Notes: generated by a model from the letters alone, not told the origin. A DNA stretch of 64,000 nt from Pseudomonas paralcaligenes (GCF_019655855.1 NZ_BPFX01000007.1:372001-436000), one strand, 5' to 3'. Positions 1-8,789 are shown, counted from the stretch's first letter. Numbers and translations: made by a program.

Positions 1-2054
1 ACCTGGCGGCGAGCGGCTACCGCCCGGCCTACTGGAAGCCGGAAGACTCGGTGCTGCTGTTCTGCCTGCTCAACTTCGGCCTGTCGGTCAACCTGCAAGA
101 GGAGATCGCCTCGCTGACCCTCGCCGACAAGGTGGGCGCCGACAAGCTCGCCTGGCTGCTGCCCACCTATCCGGACGAACCGTTGCCCTTCGAGGAAGCC
201 GAGAAGCTGCGCGGCCTGAGCCTGGCCGGCAGGATCCCGGGCCTGGCCGCGGTGAACCAGGCCGCCGGCCAGGTGGCGGCCCTCAACATGTTCGGCGTCG
301 CCGCCTCCAACAACTGGGCCATCGCCCCGCGCAACAGCCGCAGCGGCAGGAGCCTACTGGCCAACGACACCCACCTGCCGCTGTCGATGCCCTCGATCTG
401 GAACTTCGTGCAGATCCGCTCGCCGAAATTCCAGGCCGCCGGCGTGTCCATCGCCGGAGTGCCGGCCGTGGTCGCCGGCTACAACGGCAAGCTGGCCTGG
501 GGCATCACCATGGTCATGGGCGACAACCAGGATCTGTTCCTGGAGAAGGTCAAGCGCGAGGGCAACCGCCTCCACTACCTGGCCGACGGCAAGTGGCAGC
601 CCGCCCGCGAGCGCCAGGAAACCTTCTTCATCCGTGGCCAGAAGCCGATCCGCGAGACCATCTGGGAGACCCGCAACGGCCCGCTGCTCAACTCGGCCCT
701 CGGCGAGCGCAAGTCACCCCTGCAGCCGCTACCGCTATCCAGCGGCTACGGGCTGGCGCTGCGCACCATCCAGGGCGAGGCGGACCGCTCGCTCGACGCC
801 TTCTTCGATCTGTCCAACGCCCAGTCGGTGGAACAGGCCTTCGAGGCCACCCGCGAGATCCGCGCCGCCGCGCTGAACATCGTGTTCGCCGATGCCCGAC
901 AGATCGGCTGGCAGGTCACCGGCCGCTACCCGAACCGCAAACAGGGCACCGGCCTGGTGCCGTCGCCCGCCTGGGACGGCGCCTACGACTGGGACGGTCA
1001 TGCCGACCCCATGCTCCATCCCTACGATCAGGACCCGGCCCAGGGCTGGCTGGGCACCGCCAACCACCGCATCGTGCCGCGCGGCTACGGCATGCAGCTG
1101 TCCAACTCCTGGTTCTACCCGGAACGCGCCGAGCGCATCGCGCAGCTGGCCGGCACGGGAAGGCACGACCAGAAGAGCATGATCGCCATGCAGTACGATC
1201 AGACCACGCCCTTCGTCGGCAAGCTGCAGGCGATGTTCGACGCGCCGGGCATGGCCGAGCCGCTGAAGAAGGCCATCGCCGCCCTGCCGGCCGCCGAGCG
1301 TGCCCGGGCCGAAGAGGCCCACAAGCGGCTGATGGCCTTCGACGGCCGCCTCGCCGCCACCTCCGCCGACGCCGCCCTGTACGGCGCCTTCCTCCAGGAA
1401 AGCGCCAAGGCGACCTTCCTCGACGAACTGGGCCCGGAAACCGGCCCGGCCTGGCAGGCGCTGGTGGACATCGCCAACAACAGCTACTCGGCCCAGGCCG
1501 ACCACCTGCTGGGCCGTGACGACAGCCCGTTCTGGGACGACGTGAAGACGCCGCAGAAGGAAGACAAGGCCGCCATCCTGGCGCGCAGCCTGGCCAGCGC
1601 GGTCGCCTACCTGGAACGCGAACTGGGCGCCGACCGCAACGCCTGGCAGTGGGGCAAGCTGCACCAGTACCGCTGGACCAGCAACGCCACGAAGATGGCG
1701 CCCTACCTGAGCGCCAGCCAGCGCAGCGGCATCGAGTCCATCGCCGGCTATCTGGACCGCGGCCCCTACCCGGCCGGCGGCGACCACGGCACCCTCAACG
1801 TGGCCGCCTATGCCTGGGGCAAGGACTTCGACGTGTGGCTGGTCCCGGCCATGCGCATCGTGGTCGACTTCGGCCTGGAAGAGCCGATGATCGGGGTCAA
1901 CAGTTCGGGGCAGTCCGGCAACCCGGCCAGCCCGCACTACGCCGACGGCATCGAGGCCTGGCTCAAGGGTGGCTACATGAGCTTCCCCTTCCAGGGCCGC
2001 AACATCGACAAGGTCTACGGCAGCAAGCGCCTGCTGCTGACGCCGGGCCAGTAG
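1..2054 (+). CDS. Penicillin acylase family protein (QuiP-like), 5' truncated
   Basis: Ntn-hydrolase of the penicillin acylase / acyl-homoserine-lactone acylase family, probably periplasmic. The reading frame is open from base 3, so the start and the signal peptide lie before the window. The β-chain nucleophile is the Ser of the AASNNW motif (codon 306-308), preceded by part of the α chain and linker. Downstream motifs typical of the family include [30 protein letters not shown] and the C-terminal [11 protein letters not shown]. Members cleave amide-linked acyl chains; QuiP of P. aeruginosa acts on long-chain acyl-homoserine lactones. Family assignment is firm, the substrate is an inference. 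Confidence 0.85.
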   Translation, partial: LAASGYRPAYWKPEDSVLLFCLLNFGLSVNLQEEIASLTLADKVGADKLAWLLPTYPDEPLPFEEAEKLRGLSLAGRIPGLAAVNQAAGQVAALNMFGVAASNNWAIAPRNSRSGRSLLANDTHLPLSMPSIWNFVQIRSPKFQAAGVSIAGVPAVVAGYNGKLAWGITMVMGDNQDLFLEKVKREGNRLHYLADGKWQPARERQETFFIRGQKPIRETIWETRNGPLLNSALGERKSPLQPLPLSSGYGLALRTIQGEADRSLDAFFDLSNAQSVEQAFEATREIRAAALNIVFADARQIGWQVTGRYPNRKQGTGLVPSPAWDGAYDWDGHADPMLHPYDQDPAQGWLGTANHRIVPRGYGMQLSNSWFYPERAERIAQLAGTGRHDQKSMIAMQYDQTTPFVGKLQAMFDAPGMAEPLKKAIAALPAAERARAEEAHKRLMAFDGRLAATSADAALYGAFLQESAKATFLDELGPETGPAWQALVDIANNSYSAQADHLLGRDDSPFWDDVKTPQKEDKAAILARSLASAVAYLERELGADRNAWQWGKLHQYRWTSNATKMAPYLSASQRSGIESIAGYLDRGPYPAGGDHGTLNVAAYAWGKDFDVWLVPAMRIVVDFGLEEPMIGVNSSGQSGNPASPHYADGIEAWLKGGYMSFPFQGRNIDKVYGSKRLLLTPGQ

Positions 2055-2484
2055 GCCCGGCTCGGGGGTATCGCCGTCCCGCCACCGCGATACCTCCGCC
2101 GCTTCGCTGCGTCTGCGCCATCCCCGCTCCCGCTCGACACCCTCTATCCCGGGGCTTCCGTTCGTCGCCGCCGACGCTCTGACGCGGGCTCGGCTCGTGC
2201 CGTTTCGTCGTGAAAAACACCTTGCGCATCAATCTCATAGAAAGAGGGAATCGGCCGTCAATTTACCGCCAATTTATAGACGCCAATATAACGACGAACG
2301 GTGATTATCAAAGCTCCGGTGGCTCCGTATAAAGCGCGCCAAGCCCGGTCGGCATCGCCGTCCAGGCGGGCAAGCGCTTCATTTCGTGTGCGAGATACTG
2401 GCAGGGCGGCTAGGCAGTTCTAAGTGTCGTGATCGACCTGCGCTCCGAATGAATTTTCCAGTTTCTCTCGGAGCCACACGCGAC
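2055..2484. other. Intergenic region with inverted repeat and AT-rich stretch
   Basis: No convincing gene. Shortly after the acylase stop, an 11-bp stem with one G-T wobble (2064-2074 with 2087-2097) could act as its terminator or 3' stabiliser, although no T-run follows. Around 2250-2335 the composition becomes AT-rich against the GC-rich background, a likely promoter zone for the alginate lyase; no clear -35/-10 pair could be fixed. Confidence 0.4.
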
Positions 2485-3165
2485 ATGATCGACCTCAACA
2501 CCTGGAACCTGACCATCCCCGTCGGCGAGCCGGCGACCACCATCACCACCCCCCTGCTGTCTTCCGGTTACCAGGACGACTACTTCAGGCACATCAACGG
2601 CACCCTGTTCTTCTGGGCCCCCGTCGACGGCACCACCACCAAGAACGCCAAGTACCCACGCAGCGAACTGCGCGAGACCTACGCCGACGGCAAGCTGCGC
2701 AACTGGAAGTACAAGGAAGCCGACAACCACCTGCGCGCGACCCTGAAGGTCACCCAGGTGCCGTCCACCGGCAAGATCGTGGTCGGCCAGATCCACAACG
2801 TGGAAGGCGACGATCCGCCCATCAAGCTGCAGTACCAGTACAGCGGCTCGACGAAGACCGGCAGCATCGTCGCCATCTACCGCCTGAAGCCGGGCATCGC
2901 CACGTCCAGCGTCATCGTGCAGCGCAACGTGCCGCTGGGCGGCGCGTTCTCCTACACCATCACCCTGACCAAGGGCGGCACCCTGGCGGTGTACACCAAG
3001 ACGCCGACCACCGAGACGGCCAAGTGGAGCGCCAGGCTGGACCCGGCCTGGGCCGCGCAGACTCTCTATTTCAAGGCCGGTAGCTACGTGCAGGACAACG
3101 CCGGCAACAACACCGAGGCCGGCTCGGTGAGCTTCACCAAGCTGCAGGTCGAGCACCTCAAATAG
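2485..3165 (+). CDS. Polysaccharide lyase family 7 (alginate lyase)
   Basis: Single-domain PL7 alginate lyase (alginate_lyase2 fold), 226 residues, cleaving alginate by β-elimination. The three family hallmarks are present in order: RSELRE near residue 57, QIHNVE near 96, and YFKAGSYVQ near 200. The start MIDLNTW at 2485 is preferred because GGAG lies 11 bases upstream; an upstream in-frame ATG at 2449 has no ribosome site. No signal peptide is visible from this start, as I recall for the short P. aeruginosa PL7 enzyme. It stands alone, followed by a repeat element. Confidence 0.88.
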   Translation: MIDLNTWNLTIPVGEPATTITTPLLSSGYQDDYFRHINGTLFFWAPVDGTTTKNAKYPRSELRETYADGKLRNWKYKEADNHLRATLKVTQVPSTGKIVVGQIHNVEGDDPPIKLQYQYSGSTKTGSIVAIYRLKPGIATSSVIVQRNVPLGGAFSYTITLTKGGTLAVYTKTPTTETAKWSARLDPAWAAQTLYFKAGSYVQDNAGNNTEAGSVSFTKLQVEHLK

Positions 3166-3176
3166 GACGAGTACCG

Positions 3177-3290
3177 GTAGGGCGCGCCGCGCGCACCGAG
3201 GGCAGCCCCCATGCTCCCCGAGCGACCGCCGCGCACCCTGCGCGGCGGTGTCGAGCCGCTCCCGCATGCGGTGCGCGCAGCGCACCCTAC
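3177..3290. repeat. REP-like inverted repeat, GTAGGG(T/C)GCGC family
   Basis: Begins GTAGGGCGCGCCGCGCGCACC and ends with the imperfect reverse complement GGTGCGCGCAGCGCACCCTAC, with an additional GC-rich hairpin between them. It belongs to the same family as 5464-5527. Position just after a stop codon fits a dispersed extragenic palindromic element. Confidence 0.75.
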
Positions 3291-3376
3291 GGGCACATCG
3301 AGGGCGGGCGTTAAGAACCCATGAGCATATGGGCCACGACCTGCGCCACGAAACAGTTTAAAAACAGTCCTTTACA

Positions 3377-3438
3377 CTCGATTTGTAGCACTACACTTCA
3401 AATCGAGCGGCTAACCCCGCTCCCGGCGGGGTCTTATT
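3377..3438 (+). terminator. Tandem hairpins, the second terminator-like
   Basis: Two consecutive stem-loops precede the next gene. The first pairs CTCGATTTG (3377-3385) with CAAATCGAG (3399-3407), a perfect 9-bp stem. The second pairs ACCCCGC (3414-3420) with GCGGGGT (3426-3432) and is followed by CTTATT. The second looks like a weak intrinsic terminator. The pair could be a leader attenuator or a small RNA rather than the end of the alginate lyase transcript. Confidence 0.45.
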
Positions 3439-3495
3439 AGAATCAAGAAAAGCTGCCAGGCACCTGACCCCGCCGGCACCTCTCGCGAGGGCCTC

Positions 3496-3975
3496 ATGGG
3501 AATTGCCGCCAGCGACTTGTGCCAGCACGTCATCCGCCCGACCCTGCTCTACCTGGGTCGCCACTCTCCAGCCGCGGAAGCCCTGCTGCTGGGGACCGCC
3601 GCCAGCCAGTCGGCCCTCGGCAGCGCGCTCTCCTGCGGCGAGGGATACGGCCTCTACCGCATCAGCGAAGACCGCCACCGGCAGCTCTGGGACCTGCACC
3701 TGGCGCGCGACCCGGACCTCGCCAGCCTGGTCCGCGGCCTGGCCAGCCAACACGCCTTTCTCGCCGCGCCGCACCTCGAACTGACCGTCAACCTGCGCTA
3801 CGCCACGGCCATCGCCTGGATGCTGGTGGAGAGCGAACAGGCCCCGCTGCCGGAGGCCCACGACCTCCATGGACTGGCCCGGACCTGGCGCCAGGTGTTC
3901 CAGCCTCACGGCCGTCTGCGCGACTTCCTGCAGGCCTGGCGGCAGCACGTACCGCTCGCCCCGCAGGCCGCCTGA
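3496..3975 (+). CDS. Phage-type small protein, lysozyme-like fold suspected
   Basis: 159-residue protein beginning MGIAASDLCQHVIRPTLLYL. The pattern VIRPTL-x(4)-SPAAE-xLLLGTAA-x(3)-LG followed by GYGLYRISEDRH resembles small proteins of tailed phages whose N-terminal part looks like a transglycosylase/lysozyme core (ESGLG...LGIYQ-like). Here the usual ES pair of that motif reads QS, so catalytic activity is doubtful. GAGG lies seven bases before the ATG. No other phage genes adjoin it, suggesting a domesticated or orphan gene. Function unknown. Confidence 0.45.
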   Translation: MGIAASDLCQHVIRPTLLYLGRHSPAAEALLLGTAASQSALGSALSCGEGYGLYRISEDRHRQLWDLHLARDPDLASLVRGLASQHAFLAAPHLELTVNLRYATAIAWMLVESEQAPLPEAHDLHGLARTWRQVFQPHGRLRDFLQAWRQHVPLAPQAA

Positions 3976-4133
3976 CGGAAAAAAGGCTGAACCTTTTCAG
4001 AGACTTGCAAGTCACTGCCAAGCCGGTCCCCGCTTAACGAAACTTCACAAAAAGCCCGTTCCAGAGCGGTTGGCAAGGTCCGGCAAAACCGTTAGCTTGC
4101 CGCCCCCTGGTTCCACCGCTCGTGAGCACCCTA

Positions 4134-5402
4134 ATGAAAAATCTCTGGTTGAAGACTTCCATCGCACTGGCCGTCGGCGCGATTTCCACTCACAGCCTGG
4201 GCAACGGAATTGCCATCAACGAACAGAGCGTCAGCGGCATGGGCACCTCCTTCGCCGGCCGCGCGTCCACCGCCAACGATGCCACCGTGCTGTTCGGCAA
4301 CCCGGCCGGCCTGACCAAGCTGGAGCGCCCGGAAGTGGTCGGCGGCTTCGGCCTGGTCAAGGCCCAGGTGGACCTGGACGACGCCAGCGCGCCGACCTCC
4401 AAGGGCGACATGGTGCCACTGACCCCGGTGCCCTTCGCCTATTACGCCAGTCCGATCGACGAGCAGTGGAGCTGGGGCCTGGGCCTGTACGTGCCCTACG
4501 CGCTGATCAGCGACTACGAGAAGAGCTTCGGCGGCCGCTTCAAGGGCCAGTACAGCAAGGTGGAAGTGGTCACCCTGCAGCCGACCATCAGCTACGCGAT
4601 CAACGACCGCGTGTCCGTGGGCTTCGGCCCGACCATCAACAAGATCAAGGGCAAGCTGGTCAACAAGCTGGACAACAGCGCCGTCGGCGGCACCGGCGAG
4701 ACCAAGGTCGGCATCAAGGGCGACGACGTGGCCTACGGCTTCAACGCCGGCGTGCTGGTCGACATCACCGACCGGCTGGCCTGGGGCCTGACCTACCACT
4801 CCAAGGTCGACTACACCCTGGAAGGCCGCACCCGGGTCACCGGCGGCACCGGCCTGGTCGGCCTGTTCAACGGCGACTACGACGGCCAGCTGGACTTCAC
4901 CACCCCGGAAACCGTCGACACCTCGATCAGCTACAAGCTCGACGACCGGTGGACCCTCTACGCGGGCAGCACCTTCACCCGCTGGAGCCGCCTGGACAAG
5001 ATCGTGGTGGAGAACGAAGGCACCCCGCTGGGCGTGCTGGACGAGATCAGCGAAGAGCTGAAGTGGCATGACACTTGGTCCTACGCCATCGGCGCCTCCT
5101 ACCAGCTCAACCCGCAGTGGGTGCTGCGCACCGGCTTCGCCATCGACCCGTCGCCGGCGGAAAACGCCCACCGCTCCGTGCGCATCCCGGTGGGCAACCG
5201 CAAGGTGTTCTCGCTGGGCGCCGGCTGGACGCCGAGCCCCGACCTGAGCATCGACGTGGCCTACTCCTACCTGCATGAGAACCCCGCCAAGGTCAACCAG
5301 TCCGCCACCGAACTGGCCGGCGTGGAGATCGCCCCGGGCTTCAGCGCCGAGTACAACAACAGCGCCCACGGCGTGGGCCTGCAGGCCAGCTACCGCTTCT
5401 GA
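4134..5402 (+). CDS. FadL/OmpP1-type outer-membrane transporter
   Basis: 422-residue β-barrel of the FadL (Toluene_X) family for uptake of long-chain fatty acids or other hydrophobic molecules. A signal peptide (MKNLWLK plus a hydrophobic stretch) precedes the N-terminal segment NGIAINEQSVSGMGTSFAGR, the plug/hatch region with the conserved NPAGLT. The chain ends in aromatic ..ASYRF, as expected for outer-membrane insertion. ATG 4134 is chosen over an in-frame GTG at 4122 because it gives the standard signal peptide; neither has a strong ribosome site. A strong terminator follows at once. Confidence 0.88.
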   Translation: MKNLWLKTSIALAVGAISTHSLGNGIAINEQSVSGMGTSFAGRASTANDATVLFGNPAGLTKLERPEVVGGFGLVKAQVDLDDASAPTSKGDMVPLTPVPFAYYASPIDEQWSWGLGLYVPYALISDYEKSFGGRFKGQYSKVEVVTLQPTISYAINDRVSVGFGPTINKIKGKLVNKLDNSAVGGTGETKVGIKGDDVAYGFNAGVLVDITDRLAWGLTYHSKVDYTLEGRTRVTGGTGLVGLFNGDYDGQLDFTTPETVDTSISYKLDDRWTLYAGSTFTRWSRLDKIVVENEGTPLGVLDEISEELKWHDTWSYAIGASYQLNPQWVLRTGFAIDPSPAENAHRSVRIPVGNRKVFSLGAGWTPSPDLSIDVAYSYLHENPAKVNQSATELAGVEIAPGFSAEYNNSAHGVGLQASYRF

Positions 5403-5422
5403 CGGCAGCCCCTGCGGCCACG

Positions 5423-5451
5423 AAAAAGCCGGGCCCAGTGCCCGGCTTTTT
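5423..5451 (+). terminator. Intrinsic terminator after the FadL-type gene
   Basis: Perfect stem AAAAAGCCGGGC / GCCCGGCTTTTT with a short loop and a T-run, beginning 20 bases after the stop codon. The A-tract on the other side also makes it usable from the minus strand. Confidence 0.92.
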
Positions 5452-5463
5452 CATGCCCGCTTC

Positions 5464-5527
5464 GTAGGGTGCGCCGTGCGCACCAGGGATTGCATGCAGG
5501 CTTGCCGGTACGCGCGGCGCGCCCTAC
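5464..5527. repeat. REP-like inverted repeat, GTAGGGTGCGC family
   Basis: Starts GTAGGGTGCGCCGTGCGCACC and ends in the imperfect complement GGTACGCGCGGCGCGCCCTAC. Same family as 3177-3290. It lies between the convergent FadL-type and glutathione peroxidase genes. Confidence 0.75.
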
Positions 5528-5540
5528 ACCTGCCCGGCGA

Positions 5541-6083
5541 TCAGGGGGCGATGGCCTTCTCGATGGCGGCGATCAGGGCCTCGTCGTCCGGCTTGGTCCG
5601 GCTGGAGAAGCTGGCGATCACCTTGCCGTCGCGGCCGACCACGTACTTGTAGAAGTTCCAGCGCGGCGCGCTGCTCTGCTGCGCCAGCTCGCGGAACAGG
5701 GGGATGGCATCGTCGCCGCGGATCACCTGGGGCTCGCTCATGGCGAAGGTCACGCCGTAGTCGATGAAGCACACCTTGGCGGTTTCCGCGGAGTCGTCGG
5801 CCTCCTGGCGGAAGTCGTCCGAAGGCACGCCAAGCACTTCCAGCCCCTGCGCCCGGTAGCGCTGGTAGAGCGCCTCCAGCCCCTTGAACTGGGGCGTGAA
5901 GCCGCAGCGGCTGGCGGTGTTGACCACCAGCAGCGGCTTGCCGGCGAAGCGCTGGCAGAGGTCGATGCGCTCCTTGGAACGCAACTGTTGCAGGTCGCCC
6001 TGCAGCATCGGCGGACATTCCTCCGCCCAGAGCGGAGCGGCGAACAGCGAGGCCAGGGCCAGCAGGGCGATACGCAGGGTCAT
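5541..6083 (-). CDS. Periplasmic glutathione peroxidase family protein
   Basis: 180-residue thiol peroxidase of the glutathione peroxidase family. A Sec signal peptide ([20 protein letters not shown]) exports it. The peroxidatic residue is Cys60 in [12 protein letters not shown], a cysteine rather than selenocysteine; the family motif WNFYKY follows near residue 147. Export suggests reduction of periplasmic or membrane lipid peroxides. The start at 6083 has GGAGAG at proper spacing; an upstream in-frame ATG at 6113 would bury the signal peptide. It sits downstream of the MFS/MarR pair, an order I recall in P. aeruginosa. Confidence 0.88.
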   Translation of the reverse strand: MTLRIALLALASLFAAPLWAEECPPMLQGDLQQLRSKERIDLCQRFAGKPLLVVNTASRCGFTPQFKGLEALYQRYRAQGLEVLGVPSDDFRQEADDSAETAKVCFIDYGVTFAMSEPQVIRGDDAIPLFRELAQQSSAPRWNFYKYVVGRDGKVIASFSSRTKPDDEALIAAIEKAIAP

Positions 6084-6144
6084 GTCGATCTCTCCGAACG
6101 TGAATAGCGGCAACGCTACTCGCCCGCGCCCGCCCCGGCAATGC

Positions 6145-6267
6145 TCAGCACAGGTTCATGTTCAACTGCAGCAGGGCCAGCCCGCCATGGCTCCAGCCCC
6201 ACCAGGCCAGCGCCAGCAGGGCGCCGAGCAGAAGCGCGGCGAGGCCGATGCCCAGCCTGCGGCTCAC
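6145..6267 (-). CDS. Forty-residue membrane peptide coupled to MFS gene
   Basis: Small protein starting [20 protein letters not shown], one hydrophobic helix of about 20 residues followed by a short tail ending NMNLC. Its GTG start overlaps the TGA stop of the MFS gene (GTGA), the arrangement of translationally coupled genes. The positive N terminus and single helix suggest an inner-membrane peptide, perhaps a subunit or modulator of the transporter. Function unknown; support comes from the overlap and the membrane-like composition. Confidence 0.6.
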   Translation of the reverse strand: MSRRLGIGLAALLLGALLALAWWGWSHGGLALLQLNMNLC

Positions 6268-7472
6268 GCCGGCTCCGCCGCGCGCAGGCGGGCCACCGGC
6301 TGCTCGCGCACCGGCCAGTTGAGGGCCGCCGCCAGCAGGCCGAACAGGATAGACAGCTGCCAGACCCGGTCGTAGCTGCCGGTGTGGTCGTACAGGTAGC
6401 CGCCCAGCCAGCCGCCGAGGAACGAGCCGATCTGGTGGAACAGGAACACGATGCCGCCGAGCATGGACAGGTTGCGCACCCCGAACAGGGTGGCCACCGT
6501 GCCGTTGGTCAGCGGCACCGTGGACAGCCACAGCAGCCCCATCGCCATGCCGAAGGCGTAGGCGCTCCACTCGGTCAGCGGGGAGTAGACGAAGGCGACG
6601 ATCACCAGGGTGCGCAGCAGGTACAGCGCGGTGAGCAGGCGCGGCTTGGACAGGTGGCCGCCGAGCCAGCCCGCGATGTAGGTGCCGAACACGTTGAACA
6701 GGCCCACCAGCGCCAGCACCGTGGTGCCGACCGAGGCCGGCAGGTGCTGGTCGACCAGGTACGACGGCAGGTGCACGCCGATGAACACCACCTGGAAGCC
6801 GCAGACGAAGAAGCCCAGCGCCAGCAGCCAGAAACCGGAGTGGCCACAGGCCTCGCGCAGCGCCTCGCCCAGGCTCTGCTCGGTGCCGGCGGGCACCGGC
6901 AGGGGCGCGTCGCGCACCATCAGCGCCAGCGGCGCGATCAGGGCCACCAGCATGCCCAGGGCGAGCAGCGCCGAGGACCAGCCGAGCCAGCCGATCAGCC
7001 CCAGGGTGCCCGGCAGCATGGCGAACTGGCCGAAGGAACCGGCGGCGGCGGCGATACCCATGCCAAGGCTGCGCTTCTCCGGCGGCAGCGCGCGACCGAC
7101 CACGCCGAGCAGCACCGAGAAGGAGGTGCCGGACAGGCCGATGCCGATCAGCAGGCCCGCGCTCAGGGACAGCGACAGCGCCGAGTCGGCGCCGGCCATC
7201 AGCGCCAGGCCCGCCGCGTAGAGCAGCCCGCCGCCGATGATCGCGCGGCGCGCGCCGAGGCGGTCGGCCAGGGCCCCGGTGATCGGCTGGGCCAGGCCCC
7301 AGATCAGGTTCTGCAGGGCGATGGCGAAGGCGAACACCTCGCGCCCCCAGCCGTACTCGCCGCTCATCGGCGAGAGGAACAGGCCGAAGCCATGCCGGGT
7401 GCCCAGGGACAGGGCGAGAATCAGCGATGCTCCCAGCAGGACCCAGCCCGCCTTGCGCCACGGATCAGTCAT
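6264..7472 (-). CDS. MFS transporter
   Basis: 402-residue major facilitator with about 12 hydrophobic segments. The cytoplasmic loop 2-3 motif ADRLGARRAIIGGG is the MFS motif A (G-x3-D-x2-G-x-R). The start MTDPWRKAG at 7472 has GGAGAT eight bases upstream. It directly follows the MarR regulator in the same direction and precedes the coupled 40-residue peptide, so MarR-MFS-peptide probably form one transcript. Likely an exporter induced by a MarR ligand; substrate not determinable from sequence. Confidence 0.88.
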   Translation of the reverse strand: MTDPWRKAGWVLLGASLILALSLGTRHGFGLFLSPMSGEYGWGREVFAFAIALQNLIWGLAQPITGALADRLGARRAIIGGGLLYAAGLALMAGADSALSLSLSAGLLIGIGLSGTSFSVLLGVVGRALPPEKRSLGMGIAAAAGSFGQFAMLPGTLGLIGWLGWSSALLALGMLVALIAPLALMVRDAPLPVPAGTEQSLGEALREACGHSGFWLLALGFFVCGFQVVFIGVHLPSYLVDQHLPASVGTTVLALVGLFNVFGTYIAGWLGGHLSKPRLLTALYLLRTLVIVAFVYSPLTEWSAYAFGMAMGLLWLSTVPLTNGTVATLFGVRNLSMLGGIVFLFHQIGSFLGGWLGGYLYDHTGSYDRVWQLSILFGLLAAALNWPVREQPVARLRAAEPA

Positions 7473-7498
7473 GTGTGTATCTCCGCGGGCCGCGCCCG

Positions 7499-7912
7499 TC
7501 AATCGATGGTTTCCAGATCGTCCAGCAGGCGCATCAGCGCCGCCCGCTGGTCCTCGCCCAGGCGCTGCGCCAGCGCCTGCTGGGCCTGCTCCCACAGCGG
7601 CGCGCCTCGCGCCAGCACATGCGCCCCGGCATCGGTCAGCGCCACCCGTCGGCTGCGCTGGTCGGCGCCCTCACCGAGCCGCACCAGGCCCATGCCCTCC
7701 ACCACCCGCAGGTTGCGCCCGAGGGTGCTGCGATCCAGCCCGAGCGCCTCGGCCAGCGCCGAGATGCTCGGCTCGCCCAGGCGCTGCAGGTTGCGCAGCA
7801 GCGAGAATTGGGCGGCATTGAGCCCGACATCGGCCAGGGCGTCGTCGTAGATACGGGTCACGCCGCGGCTGGCGCGGCGCAGCTTGGTACAGAGGCATTG
7901 GGTAGGCAGCAT
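7499..7912 (-). CDS. MarR family transcriptional regulator
   Basis: 137-residue winged-helix regulator starting MLPTQCLCTKLRRASRGVTR. The MarR winged helix spans about residues 35-100 (FSLLRNLQR, SALAEALGLDRSTLGRNLRVVEGMGLV, then the wing RRVALTDAG). N-terminal cysteines CLC could be redox- or ligand-sensing. It lies just upstream of the MFS gene. A 20-bp palindrome sits immediately before the start, suggesting autoregulation. An in-frame ATG at 7987 would add 25 residues; the shorter start is preferred by similarity to known MarR N termini, though no strong ribosome site precedes it. Confidence 0.85.
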   Translation of the reverse strand: MLPTQCLCTKLRRASRGVTRIYDDALADVGLNAAQFSLLRNLQRLGEPSISALAEALGLDRSTLGRNLRVVEGMGLVRLGEGADQRSRRVALTDAGAHVLARGAPLWEQAQQALAQRLGEDQRAALMRLLDDLETID

Positions 7913-7914
7913 GG

Positions 7915-7934
7915 ATACAGGTATATACCCGTAT
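7915..7934 (-). promoter_or_regulatory. Palindromic operator candidate for the MarR gene
   Basis: ATACAGGTATATACCCGTAT is a 20-bp near-perfect inverted repeat ending two bases before the proposed MarR start. Its centre TATATA can also serve as a -10 element. If so, the message is nearly leaderless and repressor binding would block RNA polymerase directly. Binding is inferred from position and symmetry. Confidence 0.5.
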
Positions 7935-7988
7935 TTGCCGAACAGGCAGTTACAGTTGGACGATAAGGCAGCGGCACAGATGAACACC

Positions 7989-8039
7989 GTAGGGCGGGTG
8001 AAACCCGCATCCGGGTCACGCGGGTTTCACCCGCCCTAC
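7989..8039. repeat. REP element, GTAGGGCGGGTGAAACCCG family, overlapping cobS stop
   Basis: A 51-bp inverted repeat: GTAGGGCGGGTGAAACCCG, short loop, CGGGTTTCACCCGCCCTAC. Other copies lie at 47123-47176 and, partly degenerate, at 30348-30407. Its right end contributes the TAG stop of cobS (8036-8038), and it may also serve as the 3' hairpin of the cob operon. Confidence 0.9.
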
Positions 8040-8773
8040 GCGATCAGCGCCAGGGCCAGCAGCACCGCGCACTCGCCCAGCTCCAGCAGGGCGCCGGCGG
8101 TGTCGCCGGTGGTGCCGCCCAGGCGCGCGACGAAGGCCCGGCGCAGCAGCCAGAAGCACAGCGCCGCGGCAACCAGCGCCCACAGCGCGCTCCAGCCCAG
8201 CGGCAGCATGGCCAGGCCATGGCCGGCCAGCAGCAGCGGCAGGCGCTCGCGGGGCAGATGCTCGGCCAGCGCCGCGCCCAGGCCCCCGGCCCGCACATAG
8301 ACGGTAGTCAGGAACAGCAGCGGCAGCAGCGCGCGGCCCAGCCAGGGCGCCAGCAACAGGCCGGCCCAGGTGCCGCGCTCGATCAGCACGGCCAGGGCGG
8401 CGAACTTGAGCAGCAGGACCAGCACCAGCACGACCACGGCGATGGGCCCGCTGCGCGGGTCCTTCATGATCGCCAGGGTGCGCTCCCGGTCGCCGTAGCC
8501 GCCCACCCAGGCATCGGCGCTGTCGGCCAGGCCGTCCAGGTGCAGGCCGCCGGAGAGGCCGACCCAGAACGCCAGCAACAGCGCCGCTTGGAGCAGCGCC
8601 GGGGTATCGCCGAGCAGCCCGTGCAACCCCAGCAGCAGGCCGCCGATCAGCAGCCCCACCAGCGGATACCAGAGCAGCGAGCGGCCGACCTGCCGCGCCT
8701 CCGGCATGCCGGGCAGGCGCACTGGCAGGCGGGTGAGGAACTGCAGGGCGATCAGCAGCGGCTGCGGCAGCAT
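8036..8773 (-). CDS. cobS: Adenosylcobinamide-GDP ribazoletransferase (cobalamin synthase)
   Basis: 245-residue integral membrane enzyme joining α-ribazole (or its 5'-phosphate) to adenosylcobinamide-GDP, the last assembly step. The family core GGLHLDGLADSADAWVGGYGDRERTLAIMKDPRSGPIA (about residues 75-112) carries the acidic metal-binding residues, followed by several hydrophobic helices. It is the last gene of the minus-strand cob operon, 16 bases after the phosphatase gene. The stop codon is formed by a REP element, so the original C terminus may have been altered. Confidence 0.95.
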   Translation of the reverse strand: MLPQPLLIALQFLTRLPVRLPGMPEARQVGRSLLWYPLVGLLIGGLLLGLHGLLGDTPALLQAALLLAFWVGLSGGLHLDGLADSADAWVGGYGDRERTLAIMKDPRSGPIAVVVLVLVLLLKFAALAVLIERGTWAGLLLAPWLGRALLPLLFLTTVYVRAGGLGAALAEHLPRERLPLLLAGHGLAMLPLGWSALWALVAAALCFWLLRRAFVARLGGTTGDTAGALLELGECAVLLALALIA

Positions 8774-8789
8774 CAGGCTCGGGCCCGCG

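Noticed and set aside
735..1937. Long open frame on the minus strand opposite the acylase
   Set aside because: It is a GC-rich shadow: low-complexity Gly/Val/Ala/Arg composition with no family motif, while the plus strand codes for a clear acylase.
2205..2340. Possible tRNA or small RNA in the AT-rich spacer
   Set aside because: No cloverleaf with T-loop GGTTCRANYCC or CCA end could be built, and no terminator follows.
6141..7850. 569-codon plus-strand frame across the MFS and MarR genes
   Set aside because: Composition is Gln/Arg/His-rich as expected from the antisense of GC-rich coding DNA; the minus strand genes have motifs and ribosome sites.
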